From NCBI GenBank assembly GCA_035534855.1, contig DATLRD010000126.1, positions 1 to 9,591 of the forward strand: DNA of 9,591 bases, in the 5' to 3' direction. Below, piece after piece: positions 1 through 5,921 of the stretch. Source of the DNA: DATARH01 sp035534855 (lineage in GTDB: Bacteria; Pseudomonadota; Alphaproteobacteria; ATCC43930; CGMCC-115725). Both the position numbers and the translations under genes were made by a program. Under the pieces are notes generated by a model that ran no database searches, was not told the origin of the DNA, and worked only from the letters and a program-made list of their open reading frames with translations. Every line of letters starts with the position of its first letter. The first letter of the stretch is position 1.

Positions 1-577
1 CGCAATATTTCTCGGTCTCCGGCACGTGCTTGTGTTCGAGGCCGAGCGCGTACAGCTCAAAGGCCGGGCCGCCCTCGTGCTGGTGCGCCGCGATCATCGA
101 CTTGCCGCCGCCGGAATAGCCGCTGACCGCGTTGATCGTGAGCGGATAGTCGGGCGGGATCACCCCGGCATCGACCAGCGGGCGAATGAGGCCGATCGCC
201 CCGGTCGGATAGCACCCGGGGTTGGCGACCTTGGCCGACGCGGCGATCGCCTCGCCCTGCCCCGGCACCATCTCGGCAAAGCCGTAGGTCCAGCCGGGAT
301 GCACCCGATGCGCGGTGCTGGCATCCAGCAGCTTTGGCGCGTCGGCGCCGAGCCCATCGGCCAGCGCGGCGGATTCCCTAGCCGCGTCGTCGGGCAGGCA
401 CAGCACGACGAGATCGACCTCGGCCATCAGGTCGCGGCGCGCGGCGGGGTCCTTGCGGTGTGCCTCGGGCAGGCTTTTGACCGCGACCTCGCTCAGCGCG
501 TCGAGGCGGGCGCGGATGCCGAGCCCGGTGGTGCCGGCCTCGCCGTCGATGAACACGCTCGGCTTGTTGGTTGCCAT
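1..577 (-). CDS. argC: N-acetyl-gamma-glutamyl-phosphate reductase, 5' part (runs off the left edge)
   Basis: ArgC performs the NADPH-dependent reduction of N-acetyl-glutamyl-5-phosphate to the semialdehyde, the third step of arginine synthesis, in the cytoplasm. I translated the minus strand from the ATG at 577-575; 192 residues are visible and no stop occurs before the edge. The protein opens MATNKPSVFIDGEAGTTGLG, which contains the Rossmann-type nucleotide loop. The catalytic cysteine lies in VANPGCYPTG (Cys122), followed by the family motif SGYSGGGKSM (about 152-161) and the histidine-rich AAHQHEGGP. The short N-terminus and motif spacing fit the short ArgC type of Alphaproteobacteria, usually a little over 300 residues, so about 60% is present. 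The start is fixed by a good ribosome site, AGGAG, ten bases upstream. A terminator hairpin and an Arg-rich mini-ORF precede it, suggesting control by attenuation. Confidence 0.95.
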   Translation of the reverse strand, partial: MATNKPSVFIDGEAGTTGLGIRARLDALSEVAVKSLPEAHRKDPAARRDLMAEVDLVVLCLPDDAARESAALADGLGADAPKLLDASTAHRVHPGWTYGFAEMVPGQGEAIAASAKVANPGCYPTGAIGLIRPLVDAGVIPPDYPLTINAVSGYSGGGKSMIAAHQHEGGPAFELYALGLEHKHVPETEKYC

Positions 578-614
578 GTCCTGCTCCTCAGCCCACAGAC
601 AACGAAAGACCCAG

Positions 615-649
615 ACAAAGAAAAACCCCACCGAAGCCGCGGCGGGGTT
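615..649 (-). terminator. Intrinsic terminator in the argC leader (candidate attenuator)
   Basis: Read on the minus strand, AACCCCGCCG (649-640) pairs with CGGTGGGGTT (633-624) in a 10-bp stem with one G-U pair and a six-base loop. A T-rich run follows directly (TTTTTCTTTG, to about 616). It lies 27 bases after the stop of the mini-ORF at 677-757 and about 38 bases before the argC start. It can therefore stop transcription before argC. Because no ordinary gene ends just upstream on this strand, an attenuator role is more likely than simple end-of-gene termination. The left arm can also pair with bases inside the mini-ORF (GCGGCGG, 711-705, with CCGCCGC, 645-639), a possible antiterminator. 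Confidence 0.8.
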
Positions 650-676
650 CGAGCGGTTGCCGGATGCCGACCCGGG

Positions 677-757
677 TCAGCAATCCGCGTGACGCGCCCT
701 TTCTCCGCCGCCGGTTTGGCGTCGTCGCAGGCGGATGATGTGATGCGCCACGGGCAT
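677..757 (-). CDS. Arg-rich leader peptide of argC (26 residues, candidate)
   Basis: A 27-codon ORF, ATG at 757 and TGA at 679-677, encodes a peptide beginning MPVAHHIIRLRRRQTGGG. Residues 9-13 are R-L-R-R-R, and two of the Arg codons (11 and 12) are CGA, normally a rare codon in GC-rich Alphaproteobacteria. No Shine-Dalgarno sequence precedes the ATG, but a predicted promoter places the transcript start on or next to its A, so it would be read as a leaderless message, as is known for trpL of Sinorhizobium meliloti. Downstream come an intrinsic terminator and argC. Inferred role: when charged tRNA-Arg is scarce, the ribosome stalls at codons 11-13, leaving GCGGCGG (711-705) free to pair with the terminator arm and let transcription reach argC. 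The two His and two Ile codons just before (5-8) could in principle sense other amino acids. GC-rich DNA often yields Arg-rich spurious ORFs, so this rests on the arrangement, not the peptide alone. Confidence 0.6.
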   Translation of the reverse strand: MPVAHHIIRLRRRQTGGGERARHADC

Positions 758-764
758 GGCGGAG

Positions 765-794
765 AGGCTAAGGTGCGGCAGGCGCAAACGTCAA
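765..794 (-). promoter_or_regulatory. Candidate sigma-70 promoter of the argC leader
   Basis: On the minus strand TTGACG (794-789) is a near-perfect -35 box. After an 18-base spacer comes TAGCCT (770-765), which keeps the three most important -10 positions (T, A, final T). The predicted first transcribed base is 757-758, the A of the leader-peptide ATG or its neighbour. The strong TTGAC and loose -10 fit alphaproteobacterial housekeeping promoters. No better promoter was seen between here and the divergent gene at 909. Confidence 0.45.
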
Positions 795-852
795 CCCAAA
801 TGCACCCGAATGCCCGCGGAGGCCGGCGGCGCCGCTCGACAGGCGAAAACGC

Positions 853-881
853 TTGAACCGCCCCGCCCTGGGAAGTCGAAT
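853..881 (+). promoter_or_regulatory. Weak candidate promoter of the amine oxidase gene
   Basis: TTGAAC (853-858) and TCGAAT (876-881) are separated by 17 bases and lie 28 bases before the ATG at 909. The match is only moderate. The 578-908 gap otherwise holds the argC leader, its promoter and terminator on the other strand. Confidence 0.25.
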
Positions 882-908
882 CGAGCCGGAACAATAGCGC
901 GCTGACCA

Positions 909-2198
909 ATGACCTCTGCAAACCTGACACATATCCTGATCGTCGGCGCCGGCGCCGCGGGGCTGATGGCCGGCCGCGAGCTTGCCCGTGCCGGCAAGCG
1001 GGTGACGATCATCGAGGCGCGCGACCGCTGCGGCGGGCGCATCGACCCGCTGCCCGCCGAGATATTCGGCTATCCGGCCGAGGGCGGCGCCGAGTTCGTG
1101 CATGGCGCTGCGCCGGTGACCCGCGCGGTAATGCGCGAGGCGGGCCTGGCGCTGGCACCGCGCGTGGGGACGCGCTGGAGCACCCGCGGCGGCGGCGCGC
1201 TGTCGCCCGACACGTTTGCGCTTCCCGATGCCGGGCGGTTCTACCAGGCCCTGGGCGAGGTGACGGCCGATCTGCCGGTCGGCGAATTTCTCGACACGCA
1301 TTTTGCCGGCCCGCAATACACCGCGCTGCGCCGCTCGATCATCCGCACCGTCGAAGGCTACGATGCGGCCGACCCGCGCCGCATGAGCACTCTGGCGCTG
1401 CGCGAGGAATGGATGGCCCGCGACGACGGCGAGCACGGGCGGCTCGCCAAGGGCTATGGCGCGCTGATCGACTATCTCGCCGCGGAATGCCGGCGGCACG
1501 GCGCGGCGCTGCATCTCGGCGCCGCCGTCACCGCAATCGAAGAATCCGGCGGCGGGATTGCCGCAAGCTGCCGCAACGGTGCGGTCTTTGCCGGCGACGC
1601 CGCGATCTTGACCGTGCCGCTGCCGCTGTTGTCGGAAATCGCGCTGCCGCCAGCGGCGCGCCAGCAGGCGGCAGCCGCCGCCGATATCGGCTATGGCAAC
1701 GTCGTCAAAATCCTGTTCCGCTTTGCGACGAAATGGTGGGCCGGTCACGGCGACCACGATCTTGGCGACCTGTCGTTCCTGGTTTCCGACGCGATCGTCC
1801 CGACCTGGTGGACCCAGCACCCGCAAGAGCAACCGGTGCTGACCGGCTGGTACGCCGGCCCCAAGGCCGACACCGTGTCGTCGCTGACCGAGGCTGAGCT
1901 TGTCGACATGGGTCTCGCCTCGCTCGCCGCGATCTTCGACCTGCCGGGCGACCGCCTCAGAGGGGGCCTCGTCGCATCGCGTGCGATCAACTGGGGCAAC
2001 GACCCGTTCGCGCGCGGCGCCTATTCCTATGCGACGCCCAGCACCCGGGCGGCCCACTCGGTACTGAAAGACACGGACCGCAGCGCCGTGTTCTTTTCCG
2101 GCGAGGCGCTCTACGCCGGCGCGGACATGGGCACGGTCGAGGCGGCGCTCGCGATCGGAGCCGACACCGCCCAGGCGATCCTCCGCGCCGCGCCCTAG
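909..2198 (+). CDS. Flavin monoamine oxidase family protein (FAD-dependent amine oxidase)
   Basis: A 429-residue FAD enzyme of the monoamine/polyamine oxidase family, which oxidises amines to imines with O2 as acceptor, releasing aldehyde, ammonia or amine, and H2O2. The N-terminal dinucleotide fold is plain: VGAGAAGLMAG (G13-x-G15-x-x-G18), the ribose-binding acid in IIEARDRCGGR (E36), and EGGAEFVHG at about 58-66. The segment GNVVKILFRF (263-272) matches the family motif carrying the flavin-contacting Lys, here K267. The C-terminus FFSGEALYAGADMGTVEAAL (about 395-414) matches the second FAD-binding motif. No signal peptide or membrane segment is visible, so it is probably cytoplasmic. The ATG at 909 sits about seven residues before the FAD fold, which suits the family, though no clear ribosome site precedes it. 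It converges on the broken monooxygenase gene with a 19-base gap and no terminator. Substrate is unknown; tryptophan-type or polyamine oxidases and plain desaturases share this fold. Confidence 0.88.
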   Translation: MTSANLTHILIVGAGAAGLMAGRELARAGKRVTIIEARDRCGGRIDPLPAEIFGYPAEGGAEFVHGAAPVTRAVMREAGLALAPRVGTRWSTRGGGALSPDTFALPDAGRFYQALGEVTADLPVGEFLDTHFAGPQYTALRRSIIRTVEGYDAADPRRMSTLALREEWMARDDGEHGRLAKGYGALIDYLAAECRRHGAALHLGAAVTAIEESGGGIAASCRNGAVFAGDAAILTVPLPLLSEIALPPAARQQAAAAADIGYGNVVKILFRFATKWWAGHGDHDLGDLSFLVSDAIVPTWWTQHPQEQPVLTGWYAGPKADTVSSLTEAELVDMGLASLAAIFDLPGDRLRGGLVASRAINWGNDPFARGAYSYATPSTRAAHSVLKDTDRSAVFFSGEALYAGADMGTVEAALAIGADTAQAILRAAP

Positions 2199-2217
2199 GA
2201 TTTCCGGCGGCCCGGGT

Positions 2218-3311
2218 TCACCACCCCCAGCCGCGGCTGGCCGGCGGAGTCCAGATGCCTTTCGCCTCGAGGCGCGGCAGCACCAGTTCGCCGAAGCGGA
2301 AGATTTCTTCCGGATCCCACACCGGCAGCGTAAGCGCGATGCCGCCGCAGCCGAAGCTCCGGTGCAGCATCTCGATGTGGTCGGCGACCTGGTCGGCGCT
2401 GCCATGCACCCGGCGCGAGCCGGCGACCGATCCGACCTGGCGCAACTGCAATTCGCCGAGCGAGCGATAGACCTCGTCATAGGTGCTGATATTGCCGCGC
2501 ACGCCGTTGAGGTATTCGGCGGTGATGCCGAGATCGACCGTGTCGGCGATGTGCGCCGACAACGCCTCGGCCTCGGCGGCGGTCTCACGCACGACCAGGC
2601 TCGCATGCATCTGCAGCCGGTGTCGTCGACCCGTCGCACCACCTCGTCGAGCGGGGTGCGGCCCGGCATGAAGATGTAATCGGCATAGCGCCCGGCAAAC
2701 TCGCGCCCGGCATCCGACGCGCCGGCGCTGACGATCAGCGGCCGCGGCTGTTGGACCGGTCGCGGGCCGACCAGCTGGCCGTTGACGCGGAAATGCCGGC
2801 CGGCGAAATCGATCGTGTCGCCCGACCACGCCTGAGTGAGGATTTCGACGGTCTCGGCGGCATGCTCGTAGCGCTCGTCGTGGTCGAGCCCGTCGAACAG
2901 ATCGGGGGCGAGCCCTTCGGCAAAGCCGCTGCCCGAAACCAGGTTGACCCCCCAGCGGCCCCTGCTCATCGCATCGAGCCCGGCGCCGATGCGCGCGATG
3001 ACCAGCGGGTGAAACCACGCGGTGTGGAGCGTCGTGATACAACGAATCCGCGTGGTCGAGGCGAGCAGGTGCATCGCCAGCATCGGCGCCAGAATGATCG
3101 GGTCCTGCACCCCGGCGGCGCGCGATTTCGGCCCGTACGGCCCCCACGCCTCGGCGAGGAACAGATAATCGAGCCCGATCTCCTCCGCCGCCCGCGCGAC
3201 CTGGCGGTGGGTTTCGAAATCGAGCAGATCCGGGTTGCGCGCGATGATTTCGGGCGACATCACGTGGATGCTGCGCGCATTGGGATAGAACAGGCCGAGA
3301 CGCAGGCTCAT
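2218..3311 (-). pseudogene. Luciferase-like (LLM class) flavin-dependent monooxygenase, frameshifted with an apparent internal deletion
   Basis: The gene starts at ATG 3311 (MSLRLGLFYPNARSIHVMSP), preceded by AAGGA eight bases away. The first 231 residues read as an NtaA/SnaA/RutA-type FMNH2-dependent monooxygenase: LAEAWGPYGPKS, GRWGVNLVSGSGF (118-130) and IVSAGASDAGREFAGRYADY (193-212), the flavin phosphate region. At about 2617-2620 the reading changes frame. The rest, LQMHASLVVRETAAEAE through VWDPEEIFRFGELVLPRLEA to the TGA at 2220-2218, is clearly the same protein in another frame. Compared with RutA as I recall it, about 14 residues are missing at the join, and 1094 bases leave a remainder of two. 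A deletion of 40 or 43 bases would explain both. The original protein would be about 378 residues. Whether this is a real null allele or an assembly fault cannot be told here. Divergent from the MFS gene. Confidence 0.85.
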
Positions 3312-3352
3312 GGCGTCTTCCTTCACTGCGGGGGGCGCGGGCTGGCCGGCGC

Positions 3353-3380
3353 CACGCCGCGCGTCGTGCCGCGCGGCGTG
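3353..3380. repeat. Perfect 11-bp inverted repeat in the monooxygenase/MFS divergent gap
   Basis: CACGCCGCGCG (3353-3363) and CGCGCGGCGTG (3370-3380) are exact reverse complements with six bases between. The repeat ends 42 bases upstream of the monooxygenase ATG on the minus strand. A -10-like TATTCT (3392-3387, minus) would start a transcript almost at the hairpin's first base, though no good -35 is seen. It may be a 5' leader hairpin or a regulator-binding site. It has no T-tract, so it is not an intrinsic terminator. Confidence 0.5.
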
Positions 3381-3428
3381 CCGCACAGAATAGACCGGAT
3401 TCGGTGACCGGCGAGCGCCGCGATGCAA

Positions 3429-3438
3429 TCGCATGCGA
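3429..3438. promoter_or_regulatory. 10-bp palindrome, possible operator
   Basis: TCGCATGCGA is a perfect palindrome, preceded by a related half GCGATGC (3420-3426). It lies near the middle of the 250-bp gap between the divergent monooxygenase and MFS genes, where a shared operator would be expected. No regulator gene is present in the window, so the role is a guess. Confidence 0.25.
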
Positions 3439-3493
3439 CTGCCGCCGCAACCGCGAGCGGCTTTGCGGCGTTTGCTCGCTGCTTTGCCGCGAC

Positions 3494-3519
3494 CCCGGCG
3501 ATAATGGCCCGGCGATAAT
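3494..3519 (+). repeat. Tandem direct repeat CCCGGCGATAAT x2, 14-bp period
   Basis: CCCGGCGATAAT occurs exactly at 3494-3505 and again at 3508-3519, two bases apart. Each copy ends in a -10-like GATAAT, and the pair sits 43-68 bases before the MFS start. No -35 at proper distance was found for either copy, so it may equally be a pair of activator or repressor half-sites or a small tandem duplication. Confidence 0.5.
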
Positions 3520-3561
3520 AGAAGGGCGCGGCTCAGCGGCGGCTGATCCTTCGGAGACTTC

Positions 3562-5082
3562 ATGGAAAGCACCGGTTCGGCCTACCCTTCGACGCCGCCG
3601 CCGCGCCCCCGGTCGATCCGTCTGACCTTTGGCGCACTGATGCTGGTCATGCTGCTCGCCTCGCTCGACCAGACCATCGTCTCGACCGCGCTGCCGACGA
3701 TCGTCGGCGAGTTCGGCGGGCTGGCGCATCTGTCGTGGATCGTCACGGCCTATCTGCTGGCAACGACGATCGTCACGCCGCTTTACGGCAAGCTCGGCGA
3801 CCTGTTCGGCCGCAAGATCGTGCTGCAATCGGCGATCCTGCTGTTCCTCGCCGGCTCGGCGCTGTGCGGCCTCAGCCGGTCGATGGGCGAGCTGATCGCG
3901 TTCCGCGCCGTGCAGGGCCTCGGCGGCGGCGGGCTGATCGTCACCGCGATGGCGGCGATCGGCGACCTGTTCACCCCGCGCGAGCGGGGCCGCTATCAGG
4001 GGATTTTCGGCGGCGTGTTCGGCCTGTCGACCGTGCTCGGGCCGCTGATCGGCGGGTTCTTTGTCGAGCATCTGAGCTGGCGCTGGATCTTTTACGTCAA
4101 CATCCCGCTGGGCTTCGTCGCTGTGGCGATCATCGGCCTTGCGTTTGCCGCGCCCAACCACGGCCGCCGGCCGGCGATCGATGTCGTTGGCGCCCTGTTG
4201 CTCGCCGTGACTCTGACCGCGCTGATCCTCTTAACCAGCCTCGGCGGCAACGCCTTTGCCTGGACCTCGCCGCAATCCCTCGCGTTGGCGGCGATCACCG
4301 TCGGCGGCCTCGCGGGATTTGCAGTGGCCGAGCGTATCGCCGCCGAGCCGATCCTGCCGTTAAAGCTGTTCGGCAACGCGGTGTTCGCGATCGCCTGCGC
4401 GGTCGGGTTCATCGTCGGCCTGGCGCTGTTCGGCTCGGTGACCTTCATGCCGATGTACCTGCAGGTGGTGAAAGGGGTGAGCCCGACCGTCGCAGGCCTG
4501 GCGCTGACCCCGATGATGGCCGGCGTACTGCTGACCTCGATCACCAGCGGCCGCATCATCAGCCGGATCGGCCGCTATCGCCCGTTTCCGATCGCCGGCA
4601 CCGCGATCATGACGCTCGGCCTCGCACTGCTCGCGACGCTGCGCGTTTCGACCAGCACCTGGGCCGCGGGCGGGTTCATGCTGACGCTCGGCCTCGGGCT
4701 GGGGCTTGTCATGCAGGTTCTGGTGCTTGCGGTGCAGAACGCCGTCGATTACCGCGACCTCGGCGTCGCGACGTCGGGTACGACCCTGTTCCGCTCGATC
4801 GGCGGCTCGGTCGGGGTGTCGCTGTTCGGCGCGATCTTTGCCGCGGCGCTGACCGCCGGGCTGGCCGGGCGCCTGCCGGCGGGGGCCGGCCTGCCGTCGG
4901 CCACCGCGCCGGCGGCGATCCAGGCGCTGCCGGCGGCGGTGCGGGTGGTCTATCTCGACGCCTTTACCGCCGCGCTGCGCCCGGTGTTCGGCTATGCCGC
5001 GGCAATCGCGGCGCTGGCGTTTGCGCTCACCTGGTTTCTGAAGGACGTGCCGCTGCGCGGCCCGGCCCGGCCCGCACGCTAG
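3562..5082 (+). CDS. MFS transporter, DHA2 (EmrB/QacA) family drug:H+ antiporter type
   Basis: A 506-residue inner-membrane transporter with about 14 hydrophobic segments, the DHA2 hallmark. These proteins use the proton gradient to export drugs, dyes or metabolites. Visible motifs are LDQTIVSTALPTI (35-47, motif D1 with Asp36), GKLGDLFGRK (76-85, motif A in the 2-3 loop), RAVQGLGGGG (115-124, motif B region), GIFGGVFGLSTVLGPLIGG (147-165, motif C of antiporters) and SWRWIFYVNIPLG (172-184, typical of EmrB relatives). The start is set by GGAG six bases before the ATG at 3562 and by a short cytoplasmic tail before helix 1. No membrane-fusion partner (EmrA type) is adjacent. It may export a product of the neighbouring oxidative enzymes or protect against their substrate; this is inferred from position only. 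Its TAG stop lies in a CTAG shared with the convergent dioxygenase gene. Confidence 0.93.
   Translation: MESTGSAYPSTPPPRPRSIRLTFGALMLVMLLASLDQTIVSTALPTIVGEFGGLAHLSWIVTAYLLATTIVTPLYGKLGDLFGRKIVLQSAILLFLAGSALCGLSRSMGELIAFRAVQGLGGGGLIVTAMAAIGDLFTPRERGRYQGIFGGVFGLSTVLGPLIGGFFVEHLSWRWIFYVNIPLGFVAVAIIGLAFAAPNHGRRPAIDVVGALLLAVTLTALILLTSLGGNAFAWTSPQSLALAAITVGGLAGFAVAERIAAEPILPLKLFGNAVFAIACAVGFIVGLALFGSVTFMPMYLQVVKGVSPTVAGLALTPMMAGVLLTSITSGRIISRIGRYRPFPIAGTAIMTLGLALLATLRVSTSTWAAGGFMLTLGLGLGLVMQVLVLAVQNAVDYRDLGVATSGTTLFRSIGGSVGVSLFGAIFAAALTAGLAGRLPAGAGLPSATAPAAIQALPAAVRVVYLDAFTAALRPVFGYAAAIAALAFALTWFLKDVPLRGPARPAR
5079..5082. other. Shared CTAG stop of two convergent genes
   Basis: The palindrome CTAG supplies TAG to the MFS gene on the plus strand (5080-5082) and TAG to the dioxygenase on the minus strand (5081-5079). 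The two coding regions overlap by three bases, with no room for a terminator between them, so their transcripts must overlap or end inside the opposite gene. Confidence 0.9.
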
Positions 5083-5921
5083 TTCGGGTAGACGATCGTG
5101 CGCAGCATGATCCGGCGCTCATCCGGCTCGTAATCGCCGGCGCCGCGATGCATGGTCGCCTGCTCGTCCCACATCAGCAGGTCGCCGACCCGCCACGAGT
5201 GGTAATAGACAAAGCGGTCCTGCGTCGAATGCTCGGCCAACTCCTCGATCAGCGGCCAAGCCGCATCCTTCGCCATCCCCTGAAAGCCATGCGTGTGCAG
5301 CGGGTTGACGAACAGGATCGGGCGCCCGGTGACCGGGTGGCGAGCCACCGCCGGCCGCGCCTTTTCGGGGTATTCCTTGTCGATATGCTGGTCGGGGTCA
5401 CCCTCGTAGAGCCGCACGCCATAGGGCCCGTCGTGGCGGCCGTGCAGGCCGACCATGCCGGCGAGCCGCGCCTTCGTCGCGGCGTCGAGCGCGTCATAGG
5501 CGGCGCGCATGTCGGCGAACATCGTGCCGCCCTTTTCCGACGGCACCTCCTTGGCGTGGAGGATCGCCAGAAGCGGCGGCACCTCCTCGTACGGTGAATC
5601 GGTATGCCAGTCGGTCGCCCGCTTGACGCCAAACCAGTCGATTTTACCGTCCTTGTCGACATTGGTCAGCCACGAGACCTCCGGGTATTCCGTGTGGCGG
5701 TAATCGACCAGCGAGTGGATCCGCGGCTTGCCAAAGCGGCGCCCGAAGGCGGCCAGCTCGGCCGGCCCGAGGTTCTGGTTGCGGAACACCAGCACCGGAT
5801 GCTCGGCAAACGCCGCCTCGATCCAGGCGAAGGTCTCGTCGTCAACCGGCTGCGACAGGTCGATGCCGAGCGCCTCGGTACCCAGCGCCTCGCCAAGCGG
5901 GCGAAGTTCGCGTGCGGTCAT
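5079..5921 (-). CDS. TauD/TfdA family Fe(II)/2-oxoglutarate-dependent dioxygenase
   Basis: A 280-residue cytoplasmic oxygenase, the usual length for TauD. The family couples decarboxylation of 2-oxoglutarate to hydroxylation of a substrate, often followed by release of sulfite, an aldehyde or a phenol. Iron ligands are visible: His106 and Asp108 in DWHTDSPY, and His258 in TMHRGAGDY. Thr133 in GGTMFADMR and Arg274 in RRIMLR match the TauD residues that hold 2-oxoglutarate. NPLHTHGFQGM (206-216) is a common family segment near the active site. The ATG at 5921 has a strong ribosome site (GGGAGGA) and overlaps the stop of the upstream amidohydrolase gene as ATGA, so the two are probably co-transcribed and translationally coupled. 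The substrate is uncertain: no sulfonate or taurine ABC transporter is nearby, so I do not call it tauD. TfdA-like or other alkyl/aryl ether substrates are equally possible. Confidence 0.92.
   Translation of the reverse strand: MTARELRPLGEALGTEALGIDLSQPVDDETFAWIEAAFAEHPVLVFRNQNLGPAELAAFGRRFGKPRIHSLVDYRHTEYPEVSWLTNVDKDGKIDWFGVKRATDWHTDSPYEEVPPLLAILHAKEVPSEKGGTMFADMRAAYDALDAATKARLAGMVGLHGRHDGPYGVRLYEGDPDQHIDKEYPEKARPAVARHPVTGRPILFVNPLHTHGFQGMAKDAAWPLIEELAEHSTQDRFVYYHSWRVGDLLMWDEQATMHRGAGDYEPDERRIMLRTIVYPN

Noticed and set aside
615..649. Hairpin as the end-of-gene terminator of a normal upstream gene
   Set aside because: No full-size gene on the minus strand ends just upstream; only the 26-residue mini-ORF does. 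An attenuator reading fits better.
26..856. A 276-codon plus-strand open frame
   Set aside because: Antisense to argC and its leader; composition typical of a GC-rich shadow frame.
3484..3519. GATAAT copies as a standard sigma-70 promoter of the MFS gene
   Set aside because: The nearest TTG-type boxes give spacers of 10, 22 or 24 bases, so no proper -35 is present.
768..3572. A 934-codon open frame on the minus strand
   Set aside because: Only its segment from 3311 to about 2620 looks like a protein (the monooxygenase). The rest is antisense to the amine oxidase gene, kept open by high GC.
2218..4161. A 647-codon open frame on the minus strand
   Set aside because: Only the end, about 2617 to 2218, is real coding sequence (second half of the broken monooxygenase). 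The remainder is out-of-frame or antisense to the MFS gene.
3735..5597. A 620-codon plus-strand open frame inside the MFS gene
   Set aside because: Arg/Asp/Pro-rich out-of-frame translation of the transporter, running on antisense to the dioxygenase; no family resemblance.
5079..5921. Calling the dioxygenase taurine dioxygenase (tauD)
   Set aside because: Active-site residues are shared by the whole family, and no taurine transport genes accompany it.
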